Assembly (NCBI RefSeq): GCF_029784165.1
Contig: NC_073694.1
Span: 75,039,411-75,103,410, forward strand
Direction of reading: 5' to 3'
Source of the DNA: Wyeomyia smithii
Taxonomy: Eukaryota; Arthropoda; Insecta; Diptera; Culicidae
Length of the DNA stretch: 64,000 nt
The translations under genes were made by a program, and so were the position numbers. Within the stretch, counting starts at the first letter, position 1, and each line of letters begins with the position of its first letter. Below are positions 33,395-44,869 of this stretch, piece after piece. Under the pieces are notes generated by a model that worked only from the letters and a program-made list of their open reading frames with translations, did not search any database and had not been told where the DNA came from.

Positions 33395-34530
33395 CTGCCT
33401 ATAATCGCATACCAGTCCCATATTGATTTTCATCGTTTTTGAGTTAAATATCAGATTACATCTATTTCTTGCTTTATCACCCATCAAGGAAACAAAAAAG
33501 TATGTTTTATTTGAAAAAAGTCAGAAAAAAATGTGAGATCAAATTGTCCCATTTTAAAAATAATTGCATATCAGTCCCACCAAATGTTTTTCCTAAGTAT
33601 GGCCATATTTTTTTTTCTTAAATCCATATAACAAATACTTGGTGCTGTTTTCCAAGTTTCCAAGTTGCAAGTTGTTTCAAATGAATTCCACACAAAGGTT
33701 AGTTTAAGGTAGACACTGAAACTGCAAAGTTCGTTCCCGAAATGTTATTGGTTTCACCAATCAGAGGGATAATAACCTTGAGCAATGCTGCTTTCTGTGA
33801 GGTGTTTGTTTCCTGTGGATGATCTGCTCACTTCAAATCATCATTCAAGTTAAAATTGTCAGAACTCAGAAGAAATCGTTTTTAGTTGCTTAGCTAAAAA
33901 CAGCATGTACCTCTTTTCATCGCCGTCGTCTTCGTCTAATCACTGTTGTAATGAAATTGGAAACTTCCCTTTCTCAATACCACTCTTCCAATATGCCGAA
34001 TGAACGGGCTAATGCGGAATCATTTTATTCAGCACGTATTGCGAAACACTGAAGAGGTTAAAAAGGAAATTATTCAGTAGCATATCCAAGACTTCAGCTA
34101 TATATTTTGCTTTTTCAACGACGACCTTAATGTCAGGGTAAGTAAAGGGTGAACGTGTCCGTCATTCTCCATCCAACATATTTAGAAGCTGTCTGCGGCC
34201 ATAAACATTTGCCCATATTCAAAATACTTGAGAAAAATTTGATTACCCCTACACCAAGCGGTTGAAAGTGAGACTGGTATGCGATTATTTTGCTACTCGA
34301 TGGCTTAAATAATCGCATATTTGGCTCTTCCTTATTATTCATTGTAATTTTCACGAAAAAGGCAATTATTTAATGAAGAAGTTATGATTAGGGTCTAATT
34401 CATTACGTTATGTCGAAAAAATAAGAATAACCCAAACAGGTGAAATACCCAAAACAAGAAAAATATCTTTAAACGTTATTTTCTCAAATCGATGATTTTC
34501 CAGATGGGACTGATATGCGATTATAGGCAG
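33395..34530. mobile_element. 1,136 bp non-autonomous TIR element with CTAA target duplication
   Basis: The ends are 27 bp inverted repeats with one mismatch, beginning CTGCCTATAATCGCAT. The flanks are CTAA at 33391-33394 and 34531-34534, an apparent 4 bp target duplication. Related sub-terminal motifs (TGCATATCAGTCCCACC near 33565 and an inverted relative near 34270) lie inside. No transposase is encoded. Confidence 0.7.
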
Positions 34531-34534
34531 CTAA

Positions 34535-35120
34535 CCTCTGAGAAATCCACCTTTGCGGCTACAGGCGTGACGTCAAGGCGATTCAGTCCACGTGTCGGTC
34601 TCTCTGTTGTCTGTGACGGTCAGGAGTCTCACTGAAACCCGAAGTAGTCTACTGGCGGAGGCGCATTCAGATTGCGGAGGTTTTGATGCAGTTTGAGCCG
34701 AATCCACTCCCGATATAGAGGAACCTTGTTACGTCAGCTTCCCGTTGGCGAATAGTCCCGACGGTTGTACCGGGGCACAAGGGAGGAGACTTCGCCTACA
34801 TTGAGGATAGAGGGAGAGGACACCCCACCCGGGCATAGCCTGCAAACGACCAAGAAGGTTATTCCAACAATAAATAAGCTGTGAGTCAAATACGAATTAA
34901 GTTATTTAGTTAGATAAAGAGCGACCTGAGTTGCCCAGAGTGAGTTCTTAATTTTTGTAATTTGCATTCCGGGAATTTCCGAACCGAATAGTTTCCATCA
35001 GGATGGAGTGAAATATTTCAGAGACACGCGAAATTGAATTTGGACAGTGTGGTTTGTCCAGCTAGCGTATGAAGAACGACCCCGAGATCACTCACTACAT
35101 TTAACCCGTGAGCGTAGCGA
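34535..35120. other. Unclassified DNA left of the gypsy element
   Basis: GC content is higher than in the surroundings, but no coding family was recognised. It could include the diverged outer end of the gypsy LTR or a fragment of another LTR element. Confidence 0.3.
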
Positions 35121-37345
35121 GGGAGGAAATTAGCCGGCGGGCGGTCTAGCACTGGGGTACTTTACCAAAAGGGGGTTATATTGGCTGGAGATAAAATTTA
35201 ATTAGGACAAATAAATAAATAAATAACAATTAAATTAAATAAAACAAAATAAATAGAAAACAGAAAAGAAAACCTAACACTAACCTTCCGTCCTCCTCGC
35301 CGACTCCTCGCAATGGCGGGTTTGTCAAAGGAAGCCGTTGGCAGTGAATTATTTCGGCTACTCGCTGCTGGCGTGGCGATCCAGCACTCTCTGTAGCGGC
35401 TTTTTCCGCACTGACGGGGTATATTTCACTGGGGAGGGGGGGGGGGGGGTGCTAGGCACACGCACCGTTCGGTTTCTTCAACACGGCACTTCTCACAGCG
35501 TTTCTTATTTTTTTTCGCTCACCCACGCACACTTCACGCTCCACAGTGGGGCAGATTGGTCTGTAGGCGCGACAAAACCTCATAACTCCTTAACAGTTGT
35601 TTACACAGTGTTCATATCTTCGGCAATGTTGTTCACCATAAAAACATCTTCTTGAAAAATGTATTCAAGCAGCTTTAAGTTTTTTTTCTACAGATGGCGC
35701 TGACAATTATCTTTTGAATAAATGGTGCTAGCCATTTTGTTTCTTCGGGAAAGTTATTTATATCATCAATTGACATAAAGTTGTCGAACATATTACAACT
35801 GTAGGACTGACCGTTAACGAGATAAAATTATTTTCATTATTCATAAACCCAAAATTTCAGTAATGAATTATAACTGGAACTTAATTACATATGTTTCAAT
35901 TTCAGATATATTCGAACTTTCGAGTCATCATGAAATGAATTATTGAAGGTTTGTAGTTGCCTTTGTATAGTTTTTTGCCAACCTATGATGTGTCATCATT
36001 TTTGAGAAACAATATAAAATATAATTTTAATGTTATTGTTTGTGACAAAGTATTTCAAATGGGAACATTGTTCAATTAAAGATTAGATGGTCCTGTTCCC
36101 TTTCTAAGAGCTCCTCTTGTTTAATTTTATACCATTTAACATGAATACTAAACGCTTACTTTTGTTTAAAACACTGTTCACCCAATAACAAACTGTTTCC
36201 TAGTGCTAATAATTATTTCCGAGGGGTCTTAATACTACTGGACGTCAGTTTCAAAAGACCTCCGAACACAATTATGGTCGTGTTGCATACACCGGCATTC
36301 AGCAAAGCCTATTGTAGGAAAAACATCGATACGGGCACTGCTGATTGACGATTTTTTATATGAATGGACATGAAAACAATCGTTGCGAAAACTCGAATTA
36401 CTCGGTAAGTCGCAACTAGTAGCAGCTGATTTTTGGTTTAGTACTAGCCAATACCTTGTATTTTAGTACAATAATAGTGTCATAGCAGAACAACGTAGAA
36501 CTTTATGTTTTTCATATTGCCGAAAATGAGGAAAAATTACAAAAAAAAACTTGTTTTACACACTATGCCTCCTACGAACCTATTTTCAACAAAACTGTCT
36601 TAATATCACATTACCTATTAGTTTATACTCTATTTTATGAGGATCATATGAGTTAGCTAATTATTTCCTAAGTAAGTACTGGAAAATATCTGAGAAATTT
36701 TTTTCTTCCATTTTACAAGCCTTGTAAATCCTCACTCTTACAATATTATAGCACATTTTCTAAATTATTTTTCAAAGTGAATTATCATGATTTCCAGTCG
36801 ATAACATGTCTACTGCAAGTAGAAAATAAAATGAGGCCTGAAAACTTAATTTCATTATTTTTAGTTTTGTCGCGACTTTTCTTGGTTCTGCCCCACAGTG
36901 CGCTCCCGTCGCGATTCCTTTTCAGGCGGACCAAAAACGCGTCCTTTCTTGTTGGCGGTTCACTGCGATCTCCCCCGTAGCATAAAAAAATACCCAGCTT
37001 GACGTTTCTTCCCATCAAGCTTCCAACCAACACAACCGCGTTTGGCTTCTTCGCCGTTAATGCACTTTACTTTTCCGCCGCGGGAGGAGAAACGGGACCT
37101 AATTTTAACTAACCCGCGAGACAATTCACACCGATAATTTTAACCCTATCTACTAAAACACTTATCACAAACTGTTAAATAAAATCTAACTAGTAAACTA
37201 CGAATTAAAATTAACATGCAGTGGCGAGTATGTTGCTTGCCACAACAAAAATCAAAACAAAACTCCTACACACTGACAAGCAACATATATTTACACGCTC
37301 GGCGTTTTTTACACAAATTTGTGTTAATTACAACCTAGGGTTGCA
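35121..37345 (-). repeat. Gypsy 3' LTR (contains a TIR element)
   Basis: Matches 41988-42753 plus 48835-48898 over nearly all its length once 35542-36901 is removed. It ends CCTAGGGTTGCA at 37345, matching the right LTR's end. The first 30-60 bp are diverged from the TGTAAG start of the right copy. It contains a G-run near 35435 and an AAATAAATAAATA tract near 35215. Confidence 0.8.
35542..36901. mobile_element. 1,360 bp Transib-like non-autonomous element
   Basis: It is flanked by CGCTC at 35537-35541 and 36902-36906; the sister LTR has a single CGCTC at 42390-42394, a paralogous empty site. The ends are CACAGTG and CACTGTG heptamers. At both ends exactly 23 bp later comes ACAAAAC (35572 on plus; 36871 on minus). 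Transib transposons, relatives of the RAG1 core, have CAC-type ends and make 5 bp GC-rich duplications. No transposase is present. The Transib assignment is an inference from termini and duplication length. Confidence 0.7.
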
Positions 37346-38626
37346 AACTCGCCCACACCGAGGAGAAAAAAAATGTCTACATTTTTTTTTACTAATCCTT
37401 AAATCCCTATCACCGATACAATAATAAATAACGAGTTAAAATTAATAAATAAAATAAATAAATAAATTAACATGCAAAATAAAATTAAACTACACTACAA
37501 ACTCTTTCCACAATTCCCAATAAACATGTCACAATCAGGGATATGAATCGACGCGACATATTATAAATCGGTGCTTCGACTTCAAATCTGTCTACAGGTC
37601 AAAGCTGGGCCTTGCCAACGAGTGGCAACAGCTCATCATTCTCACATTCAGGTGTCAATGGGTAAACTAAGGTATCCATCCTTGACCACGACGAATCAGG
37701 TTCGGCATTCCGCCCCTAAAATTCTGCAAATCGCCTTAGGCCATTCACAGCGGAACGCGTGTTATTATCTTTTGATCCAGTTTCAGTATTCATACCAACA
37801 CTACAATTACGGTTTCAATCTATTCCCAAATTTATCTTAAGTGAATCACACATCCATCAACATTTTGGCCCGCGCGGACAACACATTTGTAAAATCCCGC
37901 AAGCGGTCAAAATTAAGCTTACTCCCTCCAAATACTGAAACAACTGGACAACACAGGACGCTCAGGTTGATCTTTACCGCATCAAGAATGACTCGAAAAG
38001 AGTCGTTTGAGCAAGACCTTGGGACTATGGCTAGTTCGTTCTGATTCCTCTCGTAATCGGAAGAATGATCCTGACGCCAACACATTGAAATAAACGTAAA
38101 AACAGGTTAAAATTTGACAATTTATAATAATAAATAATTAAAATCGAATTAAAACATTATATTTCATGCGGTGTTGTGATTTTGATATGAAGTTAACGTG
38201 AAGATTTTGCTCAGTGTCTCCTCACTAAGCGCTACGCGCAACAACAGTGAGTGGGGTAACTTCACGCACTCCCTCACTGAGAAGTGTCACAAGGAACAGA
38301 ATGGAAATGATTCCCTTGATGACGATACTCAGTCGGGAGGGGAAAAGAGAATGATAGAAAACAGTAAATAAAAACAAATCGGTCGCGACGTCGCGATTCG
38401 CCACGGACCGCGAATTTTATTCATTTTCGTCGATTTTGAGAGGGTTTTCGATCAGAAAACGCCCTCGGTCGTGAGTTTGAGTCCTTCCCCTGCAGAAGGA
38501 AGAGATTCCAACGTGAAAATCCCCGCTGAAGAGGGACAAAAAGTGTTTTTTTTATTCCCCAAAATGGAATAAGGAATATTCCCGTCGGTGGGATTGGTGT
38601 GGGGTTTATTTAATATTTTCCGGCCT
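37346..38626 (-). other. Gypsy interior remnant without recognisable pol
   Basis: This is where the rest of pol should lie. No RT palm, RNase H or integrase motif was found in any frame. An AAATAAATAAATAAA tract lies near 37435-37463. It is probably 3' untranslated sequence plus deletion-joined remnants. Confidence 0.45.
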
Positions 38627-39589
38627 TCAAGCGGCCAGTCTACCGTGTTTACAAGTGTCACGGTAAACAGAAAGTGGTGTCTGCTGCAACCGGAGCAGCC
38701 ATAAGGAATTTTCGACGCTGGCAGTACAGGTGACCCGTACCCGAACAAAGGGATTCGACATCAACCTATGCCCCGGGGAAAGCGGACTACGCGGGTTTAA
38801 TAAGATTCCAATCGAATGCCATCTGTCTAACTCGGCCCATACCTTGAACAGTTTTTCTGGACTCATCTTGTGCGGATAGCGGATTACTGGATCCTTACCT
38901 CGGAACTCCTCTTTTATTACAATCCTGTGCTCAGTCAAGGTGGTTGTGTTCAGTTTACCTGGAACAACGCCCTGGAAGAGAGACTTTACCTCATCCACCC
39001 GCTGCGCTTGTTCTGGAGTGAGTGTCGATACATTCGAGCACTCATTAGCCTCCAAAACGTGCATCTGACCAGGGTTAACCACAGCACATCCATGTAATTC
39101 TGGAGTAATTCCAAAGGTTCTCCAAAAATCCATCCCCAACAGACAATCCACACTCAAATTTTCGACGATGAGGGTACAAACGACTTTGGTCTTCTTTTCG
39201 AAGGTGAAAAGAAGATAACACTGGCCTTGAACAGGCATGATCTGACCACCAGCCGAGCGTAACTCGCATGGTTGATCTAAATCCTTCGAAGCGGTGGGGG
39301 AAATTCTCTGAAGAAGTCGCATGCTAATGATCGTGGCATTACTGCCACTGTCGAGCAGGGCTGCGAACTTCGAACCATGAACTTCAACCCAGGCAAATGG
39401 TCGATTATCCGAAAGCAGATTAAAACTGATCGTTTGTACGGAAAGCTGGTCGCAATAGTCCTCATCGCCGGCAGGTCGAAAATTTTGGAGCACTTCGGGA
39501 GGTATGACTAGCTGTTCGATGGTGCGCTGGTCGGATACCAATGGCGGCTTTAATTGGACCGAATCCCGTTTTTTAGGCAATAGGGACAA
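38627..39589 (-). pseudogene. Gypsy aspartic protease and start of RT
   Basis: The frame overlaps the end of gag by about 40 nt in a different frame, consistent with frameshift expression. A retropepsin is clear: FAALLDSGSNATII carries the DSG catalytic triad, and SVDCLLGMDFW is the ALLG-D-like block. Then LTEHRIVIKEEFRGKDPVI and YPHKMSPEKLFKVWAELDRW resemble the segment leading into a gypsy RT. After about 38800 the RT similarity stops and the tail to the stop is unrelated, marking a deletion boundary. Confidence 0.75.
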
Positions 39590-41574
39590 TGGGAAGCTTC
39601 AAAACCCTTAAATCCACACAGCACACAGAAAATTCTCTTTGGTTTCTGACACTCTTCATGCTCGTGTCCGCGAGTTCCGCAGTTGTAACAGGAACCGAGA
39701 TGCGGTGGGCGATGGTTTTCCACCAGGTAATGTAAAGAGATGACCGTTTTCTGTGACTGAGCGGATTTATTCTCGTTATCCGCTTTCCCATGGAGATTCT
39801 TATCCGGCTGGCCTCTCGAATCCTTTGGGAGATTCTGAGGTGGCTTAGTAGCCGGCTGTGAGGTTCTCGGGGCACTCTTATAGAATACTTTTGATTTGGC
39901 AAATCTCGCATTTCCCTGCTGCAGTTGGGTTGGCTTCGGACCACTGTAAGCCGGATTCTCAGAAACTGTAGCTACTTCCTTGGAACCACCAAATACTTTG
40001 GAGTAAATTGGGGTTCGTGAAGCATCGAGAGATTTGCCGACAGTCAGAAGCTCAGCAAGCGTATTCACCGGCCTCAAGATGAGATACTGTTTGTAATCTA
40101 GCTTAAGATTTCTCTTAAGCAGATCGAGTTTCTCACTTGGGGACAATGGCGTGGTCATAGCTCGGAAAATTGACTCCATTTCCAGGTAATACTGCTGGAA
40201 GGATTCATTTCGCTGCTGTCGCCGATGAGATGCTTTCATGCTCAACGTAGCGTCGAGCTCAGGGTGAACGAAATTCGCCCTCAACTCGCAAACTAAATGG
40301 TTCCAATTATACAACCGCTTTTGCGACCGCATAGCTCTATACCATGCCAAGGCATTGCCGGTGAATAGATGCATTGCTGAGTTGAATAACTCCTCTTCGG
40401 AAATCTGTTCGGACTCGGCATACTGGTGCACGGATTCCAAGAACTCATTCAGGCCCGTCCCTTCATCATTCCCAGCGTACTTGTTGATTTTCCAATCGGC
40501 TACGCGTTGGAAACGACGGTAATACGCCGCAGGCTCGATCGAACCTACGCTACCATAACTGTTATGATAGTTGTAGTTCGGGAGCGGAGATTGTTTGAAA
40601 TAACTGGAATGGGGATGATGAATAGACAGACCAGAATTCTTAGAAGTGCCCCTTTGATTCATCGGTTGTTGAACTACGGGAAGATCCTCTGGTTCGGGAT
40701 CATCATCTTCATGATAGTTATCCATTTTGGGTGGAGGATCTTCACCAACAGGTTGTAAAATGGTTCTTTTGATGAATTGCTGTAATCCCGAAACAGTTTC
40801 CCGTAGCTCTTTCACCTCTTGTTTCGTTTGATGGAGATCTGCAGCAATCTTTGTAAAGGCGGTCATTTCATGGCCCAGGACCTCTACGGATCGTTGAAGA
40901 GAACTAACACGCGCATCGTTGTGAGTCTCATTCTTGGCCATTTGATCCTGCACACCCCGAATCTCCGCCCTTATTTCCAATAAGACACTCAACAGTTCTT
41001 GTCCGAATGCCCTGTCGCTGACATCATTATCATTTCTGGCCGGAGTGGGTTTCGGATCGGGATTTTGACCCGAAGAACTCTCCCCGGTTTTCCCATCCAC
41101 ATCTTCGTGGGAAGGAATGGGTGGAATAGGATTTTCACCGAAATGATAATCGTACAGCGCCATGACATCCAGGAAAATGTTTTCAATTTCCGTAAAAATC
41201 TCCCCAATGGCATATTTTTGCAAAAGTTGAAGTCGAAATCCTAAATGGAGCAGTCTGCTCCGATAAATCTCTTTGTTTGGGCACCTGTACTGTAGATCTT
41301 CCCTCATGGACTCAAACTTCCCACGACACAAAGCGATTTCTTCCTGAACATCTCCCTTAAATGACCGAACAGCTTCCGCTGTTTGTTCCATTTCGATGTT
41401 CAGTAATCCTCTCAAACGACGACGTCGCTGCGAACCCGATTTTTCACTCTCCGAAGGGATCACAACACCGCGGGAGATAAGTTCAAAATCGACCTCATCG
41501 GGATGCAAATGGTCAACACGCATTTGCAGATACGCTGCGTTGAATTCCTCAACGGACAGTACTCTGTCGGCCAT
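39550..41574 (-). CDS. Gypsy gag polyprotein, apparently intact
   Basis: I chose the Met at 41574 (MADRVLSVEEF). The longer open frame from 41673 begins with a hydrophobic run that looks like leader. The product is about 674 residues, usual for gypsy gag. The middle has a coiled-coil-like stretch (AFTKIAADLHQTKQEVKEL) and a capsid-like block (LNEFLESVHQYAESEQISEEE, ALAWYRAM, ELRANFVHP). Near the C-terminus CYNCGTRGHEHEEC is a CX2CX4HX4C knuckle. A second cluster has Phe where His is expected. It makes the particle shell and binds RNA. It is intact although pol is lost, which is unusual here. Confidence 0.8.
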   Translation of the reverse strand: MADRVLSVEEFNAAYLQMRVDHLHPDEVDFELISRGVVIPSESEKSGSQRRRRLRGLLNIEMEQTAEAVRSFKGDVQEEIALCRGKFESMREDLQYRCPNKEIYRSRLLHLGFRLQLLQKYAIGEIFTEIENIFLDVMALYDYHFGENPIPPIPSHEDVDGKTGESSSGQNPDPKPTPARNDNDVSDRAFGQELLSVLLEIRAEIRGVQDQMAKNETHNDARVSSLQRSVEVLGHEMTAFTKIAADLHQTKQEVKELRETVSGLQQFIKRTILQPVGEDPPPKMDNYHEDDDPEPEDLPVVQQPMNQRGTSKNSGLSIHHPHSSYFKQSPLPNYNYHNSYGSVGSIEPAAYYRRFQRVADWKINKYAGNDEGTGLNEFLESVHQYAESEQISEEELFNSAMHLFTGNALAWYRAMRSQKRLYNWNHLVCELRANFVHPELDATLSMKASHRRQQRNESFQQYYLEMESIFRAMTTPLSPSEKLDLLKRNLKLDYKQYLILRPVNTLAELLTVGKSLDASRTPIYSKVFGGSKEVATVSENPAYSGPKPTQLQQGNARFAKSKVFYKSAPRTSQPATKPPQNLPKDSRGQPDKNLHGKADNENKSAQSQKTVISLHYLVENHRPPHLGSCYNCGTRGHEHEECQKPKRIFCVLCGFKGFEASHCPYCLKNGIRSN

Positions 41575-41967
41575 GTTGGAAAATAAATGTATGATCCACA
41601 AAATCAAAACTGGGAGATGAATGAAACTTTGTAATTGTAGTGTATGGTATGAATACGGTAGGATTAGGTTCACTGTTTTTTAAATTTTAGGAACTTCGCA
41701 GCGAATGTCAACCTAAGTCGGTAATGGTCTCAAAACCCAAGAACAAAGTCACGCTGGAAAAGCAAGAAATCGTTCTGCAAAACAATAAAATGAAGCCTAA
41801 CACCGACCTAAAATATAATGAAAACAACAATATACGAGAAAAAAACGCGACTATTGCGGAAAAAGTCCTCGCCACTGTGTTTATTCTATCCAAAACTAAC
41901 TTTTGGTGAAAGTACCCCACGCTCGGGAGGAAAAATATTCCTTCAGAATATTTTTCCGAAAAAATTC

Positions 41968-41985
41968 TATTTCAGTTGGGCGCCA
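41968..41985 (-). other. Gypsy primer-binding site
   Basis: On the minus strand TGGCGCCCAACTGAAATA follows two bases after the 5' LTR end (TTACA-AT). TGGCGCC is the classic start of a tRNA-complementary PBS. It fixes the LTR edge and the minus-strand direction. Confidence 0.75.
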
Positions 41986-41987
41986 AT

Positions 41988-42753
41988 TGTAAGTTATCGC
42001 TTACCACCCCAGCTTTTACGGGGCCGATTTACCCGGCAGACGGTGCAGCACTGGGGTACTTTACCAAAAATTCAATTAGGACAAATAAATAAATAAATAA
42101 CAATTAAATTAAATAAAACAAAATAAATAGAAAACAGAAAAGAAAACCTAACACTTACCTTCCGTCCTCCTCGCAATGGCGGGTTTGACAAAGGAAGCCG
42201 TTGGCAGTGAATTATTTCGGCTACTCGCTGCTGGCGTGGCGATCCAGCACTCTCTGTAGCGGCTTTTTCCGCACTGACGGAGTATATTTCACGAGAGGGG
42301 GGGGGGCTCACACGCACCGTTCGGGTTTCTTCAACACGGCACTTCTCACAGCGTTTCTTAATTTTTTTCGCTCACACACGCACACTCCTCGCTCCCGTCG
42401 CGATTCCTTTTCAGGCGGACCAAAAAACGCGTCCTTTCTTGTTGGCGGTTCACTGCGATCTCCCCCGTAGCATGGAAAAACACCCAGCTTGACGCTTCTT
42501 CCCATCAAGCTTCCAACCAACACAACCGCGTTTGGCTTCTTCGCCATTATTGCACTTCACTTTTCCGCCGCGGGAGGAGAAACGGGACCTAATTTTAACT
42601 AACACGCGAGACAATTCACACCGATAATTTTAACCCTATCTACTAAAACACTTATCACAAACTAAACTACGAATTAAAATTAACATGCAGTGGCGAGTAT
42701 GTTGCTTGCCACAACAACAAAAATCAAAACAAAACTCCTACACACTGACAAGC
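41988..42753 (-). repeat. Gypsy 5' LTR, main part
   Basis: Starts TGTAAGTTATCGC on the plus strand and matches the left LTR, including GGGG-rich and AAATAAATAAATA tracts. It lacks the TIR element, giving the empty site for that insertion. It is interrupted at 42753 by I-clade element B; the remaining 64 bp are at 48835-48898. Total LTR length is about 830 bp. Confidence 0.85.
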
Positions 42754-43198
42754 GTTGTTTTGCTTTCGTCTCGATTAGACGCAAATTGTTTATCTCCGTT
42801 TGAGTTCGCAAAATAACAATACACGAGTTACCGTACGGGTGTTTTTTTGTCGATTAGTTCTTGTGTTGCGCGATAACAATAGCCTGTTGTATATCGGCAG
42901 AAACATCTGCACACTGGTAGGGGCAGGCTACCCCGCCAGTGATTCGATACGCAGCTGATATATCAGCAAGAATAATTCTCCCGCACCGCTGTTACCCCGC
43001 TAGCAGCACGGACCACCATACGATCGAGCGAGTGGAAGTCAACTACAAGTGGCATCTACAAGGTCGCGTGTAAGATACGGCCACTGTGTCACAACACGAA
43101 GCTGGATCGTCATTGTTTGTTCTGCGGAGACACTCGATTAATCCAACTATCAGCCGTGAGGTCGTGACTTAGACGTTCGGTGAAGTATTACATTTAGA

Positions 43199-43350
43199 AT
43201 TTTTACTATAATTATCAATATTATTACTATGTTATAATATTATTATTAATATAATTATTGATATTATTATTATTGTTATTATTATTATTATTACTACAAT
43301 TATTATTATTATTATTATTACTATTGTTATTAGTGTTAGTATTACTGTCT
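43199..43350. repeat. (TTA)n-type microsatellite in I-clade 5' UTR
   Basis: Imperfect ATT/TTA trinucleotide repeats run for about 150 bp within the leader of element B. A C-run and AT-rich spacer follow before ORF1. Confidence 0.8.
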
Positions 43351-43477
43351 TTTTTTTATTTGATCCATTGTAGATTGAAAAATTGTTTTTAAAATTTAAT
43401 ATCAACTACTTGAATCCCCCCCCCCCATATTCGAATATTTATCGTTTGTGTGCGGTAGAGCGTAACGCTCCCGCAAA

Positions 43478-44869
43478 ATGAACGACATGCAGGTGCAACT
43501 TTTCCTGGAGGTGGAAACAAACGGGGAAGAAATTGAAATTTCTCCCATCAGCTCACCCCTACCTTCCCCTGTGCCCTCCCTTTTGCCAAGTCCTGTACCA
43601 AGAGTACCGGAAGTACGGGTAAAAGCTTACCCAGATGCCGCTGGCGGTCCCTACGTTGTTTTTTTCCGGCCCATAAAGAAGCCATTGAATATTATTCAAA
43701 TTGGCAAAGACCTGGCAAAACATTTTTCGGCCGTAACCGAGATTACGAAGGTGAGGCCGAACAAACTGCGAGTTGTCGTGAGTAGCTTGAAGCAAGCAAA
43801 CGAAATTGCTGGCTACGAGCTCTTCACGAGAGAGTATCGCGTGTACATCCCTGCCAAGGATGTAGAAATCGACGGTGTGGTTACCGAGGGGAATCTCACT
43901 GTCGATGACATTTTGCGTCATGGAGTTGGCTGTTTTAAAAACCCCTTGATGCAAAGTGTAAAGATACTGGATTGCAAGCAATTGCATTCAGTATCCATCG
44001 AAGAAGGGAAGAAGAAATTCCTCCCTTCGGATTCCTTCCGAGTAACATTCGCCGGATCCGCGCTGCCGAACTACGTCTGCTTGGACAGGGTTCGTCTACC
44101 TGTACGCCTGTTCGTACCGCGGGTCATGCATTGCCAAAACTGTAAGCAGTTAGGTCACACAGCCACCTACTGCTGCAACAAGGCACGCTGTAGCAAGTGC
44201 GGAGGCAATCTTGCTGAGAACGCTTGCAGTGGGGATACTGAAAAGTGTCTTTATTGCGAGGGAACTCGGCATGACCTTCCGGCATGTCCCGCGTACAAAC
44301 AGCGCGAGGAAAAAATTAAGCGTTCCCTTAAGGAACGATCAAAGCGCTATTTTGCAGAAATGCTTAAGAGGGCTGAGCCACCCTTGACAAGAAACATCTT
44401 TTCCTTCTTGCCAACTGATGAGGGTACATCTGACGATCCCGTCGAAGGGTGTTCCTATGCCTTGCCAGAGGGATCTAGGAAGAGGAGAATGCTCAACTCT
44501 CCTAATCTTTCTCGCAAAGGTCGTAAGATAACCCCTAGCGGAATGACCAATAAGACAACACAAAAAGGAAGCGGTGAAGAAAAACCGAAGCAAGTACCCC
44601 CCGGTTTTAATTTCAAATCAAACCAGGAGTACCCACCGCTTCCTGGGGCACCAAAAACCCCTCGTGCACCCATTTCTCGATCAGAAGATAAAAAAGAAAC
44701 AGGGTTCATAAAATTTTCTGATATTGTGGACTGGATATTTAAAACATTCAACATACCAGATCCCCTACAAAATATTCTTCTTGCCCTTCTTCCTACAGTG
44801 AAAACCTTTTTGAAGCAACTAGCAGCAACTTGGCCCCTCATTTCAGCTATTATATCTTTCGATGACTAA
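43478..44869 (+). CDS. I-clade ORF1 protein (gag-like, zinc knuckles)
   Basis: A clean 463-codon frame. The first 45 residues are Pro/Ser-rich. A central domain contains VYIPAKDVEIDGVV and SFRVTFAGSALP. Residues about 219-271 hold Cys/His knuckles: CQNCKQLGHTATYC (CX2CX4HX4C), CSKCGG and CLYCEGTRHDLPAC. The basic tail has RKRRMLNSPN, and the C-terminus is hydrophobic. It binds element RNA and forms the ribonucleoprotein. Its stop overlaps the ORF2 start by 8 nt (ATGACTAA), suggesting coupled reinitiation. The frame looks functional. Confidence 0.85.
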   Translation: MNDMQVQLFLEVETNGEEIEISPISSPLPSPVPSLLPSPVPRVPEVRVKAYPDAAGGPYVVFFRPIKKPLNIIQIGKDLAKHFSAVTEITKVRPNKLRVVVSSLKQANEIAGYELFTREYRVYIPAKDVEIDGVVTEGNLTVDDILRHGVGCFKNPLMQSVKILDCKQLHSVSIEEGKKKFLPSDSFRVTFAGSALPNYVCLDRVRLPVRLFVPRVMHCQNCKQLGHTATYCCNKARCSKCGGNLAENACSGDTEKCLYCEGTRHDLPACPAYKQREEKIKRSLKERSKRYFAEMLKRAEPPLTRNIFSFLPTDEGTSDDPVEGCSYALPEGSRKRRMLNSPNLSRKGRKITPSGMTNKTTQKGSGEEKPKQVPPGFNFKSNQEYPPLPGAPKTPRAPISRSEDKKETGFIKFSDIVDWIFKTFNIPDPLQNILLALLPTVKTFLKQLAATWPLISAIISFDD

